A DNA stretch of 64,000 nt from Micromonospora radicis (GTDB lineage Bacteria; Actinomycetota; Actinomycetes; Mycobacteriales; Micromonosporaceae): the NCBI RefSeq assembly GCF_003583405.1, contig NZ_QXEC01000027.1, forward strand, positions 1 through 64,000. The letters run 5' to 3'. The notes beneath the pieces were generated by a model that was not told where the DNA came from, did not search any database, and saw nothing but the letters and a program-made list of their open reading frames with translations. Of the stretch, positions 1-7,594 are shown in pieces (within the stretch, counting starts at the first letter, position 1; the number at the start of each line of letters is the position of its first letter). Both the position numbers and the translations under genes were made by a program.

Positions 1-72
1 AGCGAGGCCGAGGGCGGGAGCGAGGCCGAGGGCGGGAGCGAGGCCGAGGGCGGGAGCGAGGCCGGGGGCGGG
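1..72 (+). repeat. 18-bp tandem repeat inside the PAP2 gene
   Basis: The unit agcgaggccgagggcggg occurs four times in a row, the fourth with one change, and decays into related sequence up to about base 108. It is in frame and encodes SEAEGG units. The array may extend left of the window. Confidence 0.9.
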
Positions 73-360
73 AGCGAGGCCGCAGCCGGGGGCGAGGCCG
101 GGGGCGGGCGGCGCCGGTCACCGGCCGGGATGGCGGTCTGGCTCGGCGCGTTGCTGGTCGCCCTGGTCACCGGGTTCAGCCGAATCGCGCTCGGGGTCCA
201 CTGGACCAGTGACGTGCTGGCCGGCTGGCTGCTCGGCGCGGCGGTGGTCGCCGCCACCACGGCCGCCTTCGGGCGCTGGCCCGGACCGGCAGACCCGGAG
301 CCGGTGCCGGCGGGTTCAAGGTCGGCACCGGCGGGCTCAAGGCCGGTACCGGACCGATGA
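1..360 (+). CDS. PAP2-family membrane phosphatase, C-terminal part
   Basis: The gene enters from outside the window, so its start and N-terminal half are not seen. The final third carries the third PAP2 phosphatase motif, SR-x5-H-x3-D, in SRIALGVHWTSD, followed by a hydrophobic segment (VLAGWLLGAAVVAATTAAF) that would be the last transmembrane helix. PAP2 enzymes remove phosphate from lipid or isoprenoid phosphates at the membrane. Before the motif the frame runs through a low-complexity stretch of repeated Ser-Glu-Ala-Glu-Gly-Gly, probably in the loop between the second and third motifs. The tail is Pro/Ala/Ser rich. It ends three bases before the convergent marP stop. Confidence 0.8.
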   Translation, partial: SEAEGGSEAEGGSEAEGGSEAGGGSEAAAGGEAGGGRRRSPAGMAVWLGALLVALVTGFSRIALGVHWTSDVLAGWLLGAAVVAATTAAFGRWPGPADPEPVPAGSRSAPAGSRPVPDR

Positions 361-363
361 TCG

Positions 364-1542
364 TCAGGTGCAGTCGCCGGTGTCGACGCCCCGGGTGCGT
401 TGGGCGCCTTCCAGCGCCACCGGCCGCGCCTCGGCGGCGGTCACCGCGAAGCCGGTGTTCGGGTCGTCGGCCGCCGCCGCGAAGATCACCCCGAGCACCA
501 GACCGTTCGACGAGACCAGCGGGCCACCCGAGTTGCCGCTGCGGACCAACGCCCGGATCGTGTAGATCTCCCGGTTCACGCTTCCCGACGAGTAGATGTT
601 CGGCCCGGGGATCCGACCGACATCACGGATCCGCGCCGACTGGGCGTTGTACGGCCCGTCCAGCGGGAAACCGAGCACGATGGCGTCCGCGCCGATGGAC
701 GTGTTGCCGGCGGCGAACCGCATGGATGGACCGGGCAGCCCGGGCACGTACAGCACGGCCAGGTCGCGGTCCGGATCGTAGACGACCACCTCACCGTCGT
801 ACCGGTCGCCGCGTAACTCCACCGCGACCGACCGGGTGCCGGCGACCACGTGCGCGTTGGTCATCACCCGGTCGTCGGCGTACACGAAACCGGAGCCCTC
901 GATGCGACGCGAGCAGCTCGGGGCGGAGCCGAGCACCTTGACCACCGAACTCTGACCGTTGGCCACCACCTCCGACCCGACGAGCGCCGGGTCCGGCGGC
1001 TCGACCTGCCGGGCCTGGGTGCGCCGCAGCCCGTCGAAGACGTCCGGGAAGCCGTTGGTGTCGACGGTGTCCCGTAGCGCGGTGGAGAGCTGTTGGGCCT
1101 GGTCGGGCAGGACCCGGTCGACCACGTTGAGCAGCGCGCTGCTGCGTACCGAGGCGGCCAGCCAGGGCAGTGAGGAGGAGCCGAGCGGCACCGCGACCAG
1201 CCAGGCGACCAGCAGCACCGCGAAGAGCGAGACGAAGGCGCCGCCGACGTCGTCGACCCGCCGGCCCACGTCATTGTTGATGGTGCGGCGCAGGTGGGAT
1301 CCGAGCCAACCGGCGAGCGCCTGGCCGACCACGGCCAGCCCGAAGATGGCGACCAGTGAGACCAGAACGCGAGTGCCGCTGTCGACGAACTGCTGGGCGA
1401 ACAACGGCCCGACCTGGAGGCCGATCAGGGCGCCCAGGAAGAAGCCGGAGAACGACAGCACTCCGATGACGAACCCCTGTCGGTATCCGCTGATCGCGAA
1501 CACGAGCATGAGCAACAGCAGTACGAGATCCACGACCGACAC
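364..1542 (-). CDS. marP: MarP-like membrane-anchored serine protease
   Basis: The 392-residue protein has a CvpA-like N-terminal membrane domain with four hydrophobic helices (about residues 1-130), a linker, and a chymotrypsin/HtrA-type protease domain outside the membrane. The triad is visible: His in TNAHVVAG, Asp in DPDRDLAVL and Ser in RSGNSGGPL. This is the layout of M. tuberculosis MarP (Rv3671c), needed for acid and oxidative stress resistance. Two Cys in the protease domain (CSRR and the C-terminal DTGDC) may form a disulfide. The downstream-to-upstream order marP, Nudix, TlpA-like, nth equals the mycobacterial order. The GTG start at 1542 follows a TACGCT -10 box by 6 nt, suggesting a leaderless message. 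Confidence 0.93.
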   Translation of the reverse strand: MSVVDLVLLLLMLVFAISGYRQGFVIGVLSFSGFFLGALIGLQVGPLFAQQFVDSGTRVLVSLVAIFGLAVVGQALAGWLGSHLRRTINNDVGRRVDDVGGAFVSLFAVLLVAWLVAVPLGSSSLPWLAASVRSSALLNVVDRVLPDQAQQLSTALRDTVDTNGFPDVFDGLRRTQARQVEPPDPALVGSEVVANGQSSVVKVLGSAPSCSRRIEGSGFVYADDRVMTNAHVVAGTRSVAVELRGDRYDGEVVVYDPDRDLAVLYVPGLPGPSMRFAAGNTSIGADAIVLGFPLDGPYNAQSARIRDVGRIPGPNIYSSGSVNREIYTIRALVRSGNSGGPLVSSNGLVLGVIFAAAADDPNTGFAVTAAEARPVALEGAQRTRGVDTGDCT

Positions 1543-1548
1543 GGCCCA

Positions 1549-1554
1549 AGCGTA
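1549..1554 (-). promoter_or_regulatory. -10 box of marP
   Basis: TACGCT on the minus strand ends 6 nt before the marP GTG, which would place the transcript start at or next to the start codon. No clear ribosome-binding site precedes the GTG. Confidence 0.55.
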
Positions 1555-1605
1555 CGGGCCGAGGGCTCGCGGGATGACGATCGCTAGCGGAAGGTGACCG
1601 TCGGA

Positions 1606-2322
1606 TCAGCGCATCGCGCTCTCGTCGGCCGCGTCCGTGCCCGCCGAGGGGGCGGGGGTCGCCCCGATCGGCGGCAGCTCGATCACCCGGCTGCGCGGCC
1701 ACGGCCGGCTCCATCCACCCATGTCCAGCAGCGCCGAGAGTACGCCGGCGGTGAAGCCCCAGACCAGCATCCCGCGTACGGAGAACGCCGGCCCGACCCA
1801 GCCGCTCGGGTGGCGTACCCGCAGCCGGTTGTCCGGGTCGACCAGCTCGGCGACGGGTAGCCGCGCGACGTGCGCCACCTCGGCCGGCTCCCGCGGATGC
1901 ACCGGGTGCGGCGCGTGCCACCAGCCGAGCACCGGGGTCACCACGAAGTCGCTGACCGGGATCCAGAGCTTCGGCAGCTCGGTCAGCAGGGTCACGCTCG
2001 CGGCGTCGAGGCCGACCTCCTCGTTGGCCTCGCGCAACGCGGTCGCGGCGGCGTCGGCATCCTCCGGGTCGGCGGCGCCGCCGGGGAACGCCGGTTGACC
2101 GGCATGGTTGCGCAGGGTGGCGGCCCGTTGGAGGACCAGCACGTCCGGGCCGGTGTCGGCATCCTCGCCGAGCAGCACCAGTACGGCGCTCTCCCGGCCG
2201 CCGGTCGCCGGCGTGGGTACCTGGGTGAAGTCCTCGAGCCGCGCGGTGCCGAGCCGGACCAGCAGCGGATCCAACCAGGTCGGTACCGCCCGCCCGGCGG
2301 CGGGTTGCGGATCGTGGCTCAC
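1606..2322 (-). CDS. Nudix hydrolase, CoA pyrophosphatase type
   Basis: The 238-residue protein has the CoA-pyrophosphatase signature (LRNHAGQPAFPGG followed by DPED) running into the Nudix box, whose core is REANEEVGL. The Glu residues of the box bind the divalent metal. Enzymes of this group split CoA and its derivatives into 4'-phosphopantetheine and 3',5'-ADP. It starts at GTG 2322, 13 bp after the TlpA-like stop and in the same direction, so it is probably cotranscribed with that gene and nth. It corresponds in position to Rv3672c of M. tuberculosis. The last 30 residues are Pro/Ala rich and outside the fold. The physiological substrate is inferred. Confidence 0.88.
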   Translation of the reverse strand: MSHDPQPAAGRAVPTWLDPLLVRLGTARLEDFTQVPTPATGGRESAVLVLLGEDADTGPDVLVLQRAATLRNHAGQPAFPGGAADPEDADAAATALREANEEVGLDAASVTLLTELPKLWIPVSDFVVTPVLGWWHAPHPVHPREPAEVAHVARLPVAELVDPDNRLRVRHPSGWVGPAFSVRGMLVWGFTAGVLSALLDMGGWSRPWPRSRVIELPPIGATPAPSAGTDAADESAMR

Positions 2323-2335
2323 CCTGGCACCTCGC

Positions 2336-2959
2336 TCACGCCGGTACCGCGATGCCGAGATGCTGCTCGACGAGTTCGGCGAGGCGGGCGTCGTCGAGCG
2401 CGCCCGAGGTGTCGACGTGCCGGATCCGGCCGTCGCCGTCCAGGAACACGGTCAGCGGGATGGCGTTGCGGCGCAGCGCCCGCTGCACCGCCTGGCCCTG
2501 GTCGACCAGGACCGGGAACCGGATGCCGAAGTCCTCGCCGATGGCCTGGGCGGCGGCACGGCTGTCCTGGGCGTTCACCCCGAACACCCGCAGCTGCCCG
2601 TCGGCGCGTTGGTGCAGGCGCTGGAACGCGGGCAGCTCCTTGCGGCAGGGCGGGCACCAGGAGGCCCATACGTTGATCACGGCCGGGCCGCGTACCTCCC
2701 GCAGCGCGACCGGAGCGCCGCCGGTGAAGCAGGTGAGGGACAGCTCGGGCAGCAGGGTGTCGCCGCCGGCACCGGCCGACGGGCCAGCGGCGGCCGAGCC
2801 GTCCGGGGCGGTGGTCAGGGCGGCACAGTCCGCGAACGGCGACGGCCGGCCGGTGGCCGCCTCCGGCCGGCTCGGCGACGCCGGCTGGCCGGTGCCGGCG
2901 GTGCAGCCGCTGACCAGCAGCAGCAGCGGTACGGAGAGCAGGGCGAGGCGGCGGATCAC
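2336..2959 (-). CDS. TlpA-family thioredoxin-like lipoprotein
   Basis: The 207-residue protein begins with a lipoprotein signal peptide ending in the lipobox LLVSGC, so it should be anchored outside the membrane. A thioredoxin fold follows a disordered Ala/Gly/Ser linker, with the redox motif WCPPC in NVWASWCPPCRKELP and the cis-Pro in NAIPLTVFLD. The likely role is reduction of extracytoplasmic disulfides or haem-protein cysteines. Two further Cys, in FADCAAL and LTCF, lie before the fold. The GTG start overlaps the nth stop in the four bases GTGA, indicating translational coupling. It is the positional equivalent of Rv3673c. Confidence 0.9.
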   Translation of the reverse strand: MIRRLALLSVPLLLLVSGCTAGTGQPASPSRPEAATGRPSPFADCAALTTAPDGSAAAGPSAGAGGDTLLPELSLTCFTGGAPVALREVRGPAVINVWASWCPPCRKELPAFQRLHQRADGQLRVFGVNAQDSRAAAQAIGEDFGIRFPVLVDQGQAVQRALRRNAIPLTVFLDGDGRIRHVDTSGALDDARLAELVEQHLGIAVPA

Positions 2960-3735
2960 GGTGCCTCCGCCCGGACCGCCTGCACCGGCACCAGCTCCGG
3001 GTCGACTCCGGCGGCGGCCGCCAGGTCGCGGGCCCGGGGGCCCTTGAGCAGCTTCGCCGCGGCGGCCGGCTCGGTCGGCCCGGTGCCGTAGGACGGGCAG
3101 AGCTTCGTCAGGGTGCAGGCCCCGCAGGCGGGCTTGCGGGCATGGCAGACCCGTCGACCGTGGAAGATGATCCGGTGCGACAGCATGGTCCAGTCGCGCT
3201 TCGGGAACATCGCACCGATCGCGTGCTCGATCTTGACCGGGTCGGTCTCCGTGGTCAGCTGCCAGCGGTGCACCAGCCGCTGGAAGTGGGTGTCGACGGT
3301 GATGCCGGGCACGTCGAAGGCGTTACCGAGGATGACGTTGGCGGTCTTGCGGCCGATCCCGGGCAGGGTCACCAGGTCGACGAGCCGACCCGGTACGCGT
3401 CCGTCGTACCGGTCCACGAGCGCCTGGCCGAGTTGGATCAGTGAGCTGGTCTTGTTGCGGTAGAAGCCGGTGGGCCGGATCAGCTCCTCCAGCTCGGCCC
3501 GGTTCGCCGCGGCGTAGTCGGCGGCCGTCGGGTACCGCGCGAAGAGCTTCGGGGTGACCTCGTTGACCTTCTTGTCCGTGCACTGGGCCGAGAGGATGGT
3601 GGCGACGGCCAGTTCCAACGGGCTGGTGTGGTCGAGTTCACAATGCGCGTCGGGGTGGGTCTCGGTCAGCACGCGGCCGATCCGCCGCGCCCGCCGGGTA
3701 CGCCCGAGGTCGGTCTCGGTGGCACTTCTGGTCAC
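2956..3735 (-). CDS. nth: Endonuclease III (DNA glycosylase/AP lyase)
   Basis: The 259-residue protein is a helix-hairpin-helix DNA glycosylase that removes oxidised pyrimidines and cuts the abasic site. The catalytic Lys lies in LSAQCTDKKVNEVTP, the hairpin in LPGIGRKTANVILG, and the conserved Asp in VDTHFQRL. The C-terminal 4Fe-4S loop is present as C-x6-C-x2-C-x5-C (CHARKPACGACTLTKLC). The open frame continues upstream to 3780, but GTG 3735 is preferred because a TAGGCT -10 box stands 7 nt upstream (3743-3748). It heads the nth, TlpA-like, Nudix group. Confidence 0.95.
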   Translation of the reverse strand: MTRSATETDLGRTRRARRIGRVLTETHPDAHCELDHTSPLELAVATILSAQCTDKKVNEVTPKLFARYPTAADYAAANRAELEELIRPTGFYRNKTSSLIQLGQALVDRYDGRVPGRLVDLVTLPGIGRKTANVILGNAFDVPGITVDTHFQRLVHRWQLTTETDPVKIEHAIGAMFPKRDWTMLSHRIIFHGRRVCHARKPACGACTLTKLCPSYGTGPTEPAAAAKLLKGPRARDLAAAAGVDPELVPVQAVRAEAP

Positions 3736-3742
3736 GACGGCC

Positions 3743-3748
3743 AGCCTA
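3743..3748 (-). promoter_or_regulatory. -10 box of nth
   Basis: TAGGCT on the minus strand, 7 nt from GTG 3735; it decides the start over the longer reading frame and implies a leaderless mRNA. Confidence 0.5.
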
Positions 3749-3794
3749 CGTCGCCGCGCCGCGAGCGCCGCCCGGCACACGTCGACGGCGGGGG

Positions 3795-4943
3795 TCAGTC
3801 CCGGTCGGGCGGGCTGATCTTGCCGGAGTCGGTGAACCTGGCGCCGGTCTCCGGGAAGTCGAGCTTGGTGAGCTCCTTGAGCAGACCGAGACCCCGGTCG
3901 TCGGGGTCCATCACCGGTTTGCGGACCCCGTCCATGTAGGTGGAGGCGAAGGAGCCACCGGCCCAGCTGCCGTCCGCTTCGAGCGACACCTTCAGCACTC
4001 CGCCCCAGCCGAGGCGCCCGGTGTTGCTCAGCGAGTTGCCGCCGCCGGCGAAGTTGCCGAGGCTGTACGCGATCAGTCGGCCCTGGTAGAACTCCATGCC
4101 GCGCAGCACGTGCGGTCCGTGGCCGACGACCAGGTCGGCACCGGAGTCGATCATCGCGCGGGAGAACTTGATCGGGTCGCCCCGGTTCTCGCCGAGGAAC
4201 ATCTCGGTGCCCGGCCGCACCCGGGTCATCTCCGCGCCCTCGGCGCCCATGTGCACCTGCACCACGACGATGTCGGCCATGGTGGCGGCCTTCTCGATCA
4301 CCTTCTTCGCGGCCGGGATGTCCACCAGGCTGTTCGACCAGCGGTACGACGAGAATCCGGCGACCGCCACCTTGATGCCCTTGGCCTCCAGGACGGTGAT
4401 CTGGTCCGGCGCGCCGGTGTGCGCGAGACCGTGCTCCTCCAGCGCCTGCTGGGTGTTCTCGTACCCCTTCTCACCGAAGTCGAAGCCGTGGTTGTTGGCC
4501 TGGTTGAGCAGGTCGAACCCGGCGTCCGCGAGGTGCGCGGCGTACTCCGGCGGGGCCCGGAACTGGAAGCAGCGGGTCGAGTTCGCCCCGCACTTGCCGG
4601 TGCCGGTGTCCACGGTCAGCGGCTCTTCCAGGTTGCCCATCACCACGTCGGCGGCGAGCGCCTTCTGCACCGAGTCGAAGAAGCCCTTGCCGTCGTTTGG
4701 TGGCATCCGGTTGGGCGCCATCGCCATGACGATGTCGCCGGTCGCCGAGAGGGAGACCTTCTTGACCTTGGGGGCCTTCGACTCGACCGGCGCGCCGGTA
4801 CCGCCGCCACCGGCACCCGGCTGCCAGAGCGGCCCTTCGACAGGCTGGGCGCAGCCGGCGAGCAGGAGGGCGGTGAGCAGCACGCCGAACACGGCGACGA
4901 CGGGTCGGTGTGCTCGGGACGCGAGGGGGGCGGGAGCATACAT
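3795..4943 (-). CDS. CapA-family lipoprotein, metallophosphatase-like
   Basis: The 382-residue protein has a lipobox (LLAGC, about residue 30) after a hydrophobic signal, a Gly/Ala linker, and a CapA domain as in poly-gamma-glutamate biosynthesis proteins. Characteristic CapA metallophosphatase motifs are present: SATGDIVM, MGNLEEPL, NQANNHGFD, VQVHMGAE and VGHGPHVL. The fold is a calcineurin-like phosphoesterase with a probable two-metal site. No capBC-type genes are nearby, so polyglutamate synthesis is not implied and the substrate is unknown. The reading frame extends to 5120, but ATG 4943 directly precedes the signal peptide and has a TAGGGT -10 box 8 nt upstream. Confidence 0.85.
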   Translation of the reverse strand: MYAPAPLASRAHRPVVAVFGVLLTALLLAGCAQPVEGPLWQPGAGGGGTGAPVESKAPKVKKVSLSATGDIVMAMAPNRMPPNDGKGFFDSVQKALAADVVMGNLEEPLTVDTGTGKCGANSTRCFQFRAPPEYAAHLADAGFDLLNQANNHGFDFGEKGYENTQQALEEHGLAHTGAPDQITVLEAKGIKVAVAGFSSYRWSNSLVDIPAAKKVIEKAATMADIVVVQVHMGAEGAEMTRVRPGTEMFLGENRGDPIKFSRAMIDSGADLVVGHGPHVLRGMEFYQGRLIAYSLGNFAGGGNSLSNTGRLGWGGVLKVSLEADGSWAGGSFASTYMDGVRKPVMDPDDRGLGLLKELTKLDFPETGARFTDSGKISPPDRD

Positions 4944-4951
4944 CGGGGGCG

Positions 4952-4957
4952 ACCCTA
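4952..4957 (-). promoter_or_regulatory. -10 box of the capA-like gene
   Basis: TAGGGT on the minus strand, 8 nt before ATG 4943, suggesting a leaderless or nearly leaderless transcript. Confidence 0.45.
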
Positions 4958-5001
4958 CCGCTTGGGAATGCCCACCACGACGGCCGATCGGTCGGGGAGT
5001 A

Positions 5002-5664
5002 TCAGACCTGGAGCCGATCCGACCATGGCACGACGGTGTCGGTCCCGACCGCCAGCAAGGCGGCATGGACCGCCCGGGCCAGCGGCGCGCCCCACTGCGA
5101 CCGGGGACCGCCGTAGGCACCGGCCGGCCCGTCCGGCGGGCAGAGGACGGTGACCGCGTCGGTCGGGGTGCCGGTCCCGGGCAGGCCCAGCTCCGCGATC
5201 GCCTGCGCCTTCGCCTCGGTCGCCGTGGCCACCGCGTTGACCAACGCGGCGTCGCCGAGCCGGGCCGGCACGTACGCCACGATGTTCACCGTGCCGACCC
5301 GCTGCGACGCGGCCGGGACGACGGGGGCCGCCGCCGGGATCGGGGTGCCCAGGCCGACGGTGGCCCACACCCGCACCCCGGTGTCGGTGCGGGTCACCAC
5401 CTCGCCGACGTCGACTCCGGTCAACAGGCCCACCCCGGGTCCGTCGAGGCCGAGCAGTCCGGCCAGCTCGGTCAGGTGGTCGGCGGGGTCGTCCCGGTCG
5501 TACGACATCGGCACGGTCGCGTTCAGCACCCACCGCCGGACGCCGATCCCACCGCCCAGCGGGGCACTGCTGACGGCTCGCAGTGGTCGCCCCATCCGCC
5601 ACACCAGTAGCGGGACATCCCGCCCGTCCTCACGTCGGGTGGTCAGCAGGGGGTCACTCAGCAC
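5002..5664 (-). CDS. cbiZ: Adenosylcobinamide amidohydrolase (CbiZ-like)
   Basis: The 220-residue protein resembles CbiZ, which hydrolyses adenosylcobinamide to adenosylcobyric acid so that exogenous cobinamides can be salvaged for cobalamin synthesis. Family-type features are APLGGGIGVRRWVLNATV near the N-terminus and GTGTPTDAVTVLCP in the C-terminal half. No other cobalamin gene is in view. The GTG start at 5664 has a TAGGGT -10 box 6 nt upstream and no ribosome-binding site, so the message is probably leaderless. It runs divergently from crp, with about 210 bp between the starts. Confidence 0.78.
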   Translation of the reverse strand: MLSDPLLTTRREDGRDVPLLVWRMGRPLRAVSSAPLGGGIGVRRWVLNATVPMSYDRDDPADHLTELAGLLGLDGPGVGLLTGVDVGEVVTRTDTGVRVWATVGLGTPIPAAAPVVPAASQRVGTVNIVAYVPARLGDAALVNAVATATEAKAQAIAELGLPGTGTPTDAVTVLCPPDGPAGAYGGPRSQWGAPLARAVHAALLAVGTDTVVPWSDRLQV

Positions 5665-5670
5665 GCCGTG

Positions 5671-5676
5671 ACCCTA
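5671..5676 (-). promoter_or_regulatory. -10 box of cbiZ
   Basis: TAGGGT on the minus strand, 6 nt before GTG 5664. Confidence 0.5.
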
Positions 5677-5797
5677 CGACCAGCGATCCTGCCGGCCCCG
5701 AACGGGCCGGCGATCGTACTGGGCGTGGACGACGGGCAGGTTACGCCGAACGATCAAGATTCCAGGGGTGGACCTCTGATTACCGCTCACGTGCGCC

Positions 5798-5803
5798 TAG
5801 ACT
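5798..5803 (+). promoter_or_regulatory. -10 box of crp
   Basis: TAGACT fits the -10 form and would give a 5' untranslated region of about 65 nt. A ribosome-binding site, GGAGGTG, lies just before ATG 5876. I see no clear TGTGA-N6-TCACA autoregulatory site. Confidence 0.45.
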
Positions 5804-5875
5804 GGTCGGCGCGCGAGGGGATCAGCGGACGGCAGACCCGGCCGAGCAGACGGCACGCGCAACCGGAGGTGCGCG

Positions 5876-6553
5876 ATGGACGAGGTACTGGCCCGCAGCG
5901 GGATCTTCCAGGGAGTAGACCCGGAGGCTGCCGAGGCGCTCGCCAAGGAGATGGAAACGATCGAGGTCCGCAAGGGCGAGGTCGTCTTCAACGAGGGCGA
6001 GCCCGGTGACAGTCTCTACATCCTGCTGTCCGGCAAGATCAAGGTGGGGCGCCGGGCGGCGGACGGCCGGCAGAACCTGATCGCGGTGATGGGCCCGTCC
6101 GACATGGTCGGCGAGCTGTCGCTGTTCGACCCCGGCCCGCGTACGGCGACCGCCACCGCGGTCACCGACAGCCGCCTGGCCCGGCTGCGCAAGCAGGCGC
6201 TGCGGCCGTGGCTGAACAACCGGCCGGAGATCGCCGAGCAGCTGCTGCGGGTGCTCGCCCGCCGGCTGCGCCGGACCAACGATGCCCTCGCCGACCTGAT
6301 CTTCACCGACGTGCCCGGCCGGGTCGCGAAGAACCTGCTCCAGATGGCGGGCCGCTTCGGCACCCGGGACGGCGGCGTGCTGCGGGTGACGCACGACCTC
6401 ACCCAGGAAGAGATCGCCCAGCTCGTCGGCGCCTCCCGGGAGACGGTCAACAAGGCCCTCGCGGACTTCGCCTCGCGCGGCTGGCTGCGGCTGGACGGCA
6501 AGAGCATCATCATCCTCGACCCGGAGCGCCTGGCCCGCCGCGCGCGGGTCTGA
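5876..6553 (+). CDS. crp: Crp/Fnr-family cAMP-responsive regulator
   Basis: The 225-residue protein matches the GlxR/Rv3676 type of actinobacterial CRP. A cyclic-nucleotide-binding beta barrel fills the first half, with the phosphate-binding cassette GELSLFDPGPRTATA including the Arg that contacts the cAMP phosphate. A dimerisation helix follows, then a winged helix-turn-helix with recognition helix in LVGASRETVNKALADF. These regulators control carbon metabolism, respiration and, in mycobacteria, stress genes including whiB. Its place after nth matches M. tuberculosis, but the next conserved gene (metallo-beta-lactamase fold) is displaced to 24.3 kb here. Confidence 0.95.
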   Translation: MDEVLARSGIFQGVDPEAAEALAKEMETIEVRKGEVVFNEGEPGDSLYILLSGKIKVGRRAADGRQNLIAVMGPSDMVGELSLFDPGPRTATATAVTDSRLARLRKQALRPWLNNRPEIAEQLLRVLARRLRRTNDALADLIFTDVPGRVAKNLLQMAGRFGTRDGGVLRVTHDLTQEEIAQLVGASRETVNKALADFASRGWLRLDGKSIIILDPERLARRARV

Positions 6554-6571
6554 CCTCCTCCGCTCGTACCC

Positions 6572-6605
6572 CACCGCCCGGCCGCCGTCAGCGGACCGGG
6601 CGGTG
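6572..6605 (+). terminator. Hairpin after crp
   Basis: A 10-bp perfect stem, CACCGCCCGG paired with CCGGGCGGTG, with a 14-nt loop, starts 19 bp after the crp stop. There is no U tract, which is usual for actinobacterial terminators. Confidence 0.6.
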
Positions 6606-6900
6606 CCGCGTCAGCGACCAGATCCCGCTTCAGCCCCAGCTCCGCGGACCCGGCACCCGTCGTTCGCGGGCCCGGCCCGCCCGGCCCCCTCCCCCGCCGG
6701 GCGCGGCCCGGCCAGTGCGGGCCCCGGCCATGAGGGCCACAAGCCCTCCTCTGCTCTGCTCCAACGGACGCCCGCCAGGACCTGCTCGCCCACAACGGAC
6801 GCAACGGTTCGTCCCCGAGAAACATTGCGTCGGTTGAAGCAAGGCCCGCAGGGCAGACAGGGATACGCGGACGCGACCCGCACCAGGACGCATAAAAAGT

Positions 6901-6934
6901 CAGTCTTGACTGTTTGTTTCTGGCGCGGCAGGCT
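6901..6934 (+). promoter_or_regulatory. Promoter with operator for the TetR-led operon
   Basis: TTGACT (6906-6911) and CAGGCT (6929-6934) are 17 bp apart, and GTG 6941 follows 6 nt later. An inverted repeat, CAGTC-TT-GACTG (6901-6912), covers the -35 box, as expected for autorepression by the TetR protein whose gene follows. Confidence 0.65.
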
Positions 6935-6940
6935 GTGCGC

Positions 6941-7576
6941 GTGCCCGCCGCATCGACCCGCGTCCCGCAACAGGAGCGCAGCCGCGCCACCCAGGCCCGG
7001 CTGCTGGAGGCGACCGTCGAGTGCCTGGTGGAGCGCGGCTGGTCCGGCACCACCACCACCGTCGTGGCCCAGCGGGCCGGTGTCTCCCGGGGCGCCCAGC
7101 TGCACCACTACCCCACCAAGGCGGCGCTGGTCACCGCTGCCGTCGGGCACCTCACCGAGCGGCGGGCGGCGGAGTTGCGCGTCGAGGCCGAGGCCCTGCC
7201 GGAAGGCCCGAGCCGGCTGGACGGGGTGGTCGACCTGCTCGCCGCGGCCTTCACCGGCCCCCTGTTCGTAGCGGCCCTCGAACTCTGGGTGGCCGCCCGC
7301 ACCGACGCCGAGCTGCGCGCCGCGCTGCTGCCGCTGGAGGCCCGGGTCGGCCGCGAGATGTACCGGCTGACCATCGACCTGCTCGGGGTCGACGAGCGCC
7401 GGCCCGGCGTACGCGAGGCGGTCCAGGCCACCCTCGACCTGCTGCGTGGCCTCGGCGTGGCCAACCTGCTCAGCGACGACTCGGCCCGCCGGACCGCCCT
7501 GCTGCACGCCTGGAAGCACCAGCTCGCCACCCTGCTCACCCCGGTAGCCGGCCCGCCCGGGAGCGATCGGCACTGA
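6941..7576 (+). CDS. TetR-family repressor of the AtuA-like operon
   Basis: The 211-residue protein has a TetR DNA-binding domain in its first 60 residues (TQARLLEATVECLVERG, then VVAQRAGVSRGAQLHHYPTK) and a helical ligand-binding domain. The frame opens at 6914, but GTG 6941 is chosen because it stands 6 nt after the -10 box. It precedes, by 18 bp, a run of tightly coupled catabolic genes on the same strand, so it probably represses them and itself, with an acyl-CoA or the growth substrate as inducer. The ligand is inferred only from context. Confidence 0.85.
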   Translation: MPAASTRVPQQERSRATQARLLEATVECLVERGWSGTTTTVVAQRAGVSRGAQLHHYPTKAALVTAAVGHLTERRAAELRVEAEALPEGPSRLDGVVDLLAAAFTGPLFVAALELWVAARTDAELRAALLPLEARVGREMYRLTIDLLGVDERRPGVREAVQATLDLLRGLGVANLLSDDSARRTALLHAWKHQLATLLTPVAGPPGSDRH

Positions 7577-7594
7577 CGTACCACCGGAGGCACC

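Larger units (their letters stand above)
6554..6940 (+). other. Intergenic stretch between crp and the TetR gene
   Basis: Apart from a hairpin after crp (6572-6605) and a promoter/operator near its right end, I see no gene here. The open frames on both strands lack any family signature. Confidence 0.6.

Noticed and set aside
3795..5120. A longer N-terminus for the CapA-like protein
   Set aside because: The extra 59 residues are Arg/Pro-rich and precede a standard lipoprotein signal; ATG 4943 also fits the -10 box.
4096..5610. A 504-codon plus-strand frame opposite capA and cbiZ
   Set aside because: No family motif, and both opposite genes have clear catalytic or family motifs; high-GC DNA often gives long antisense frames.
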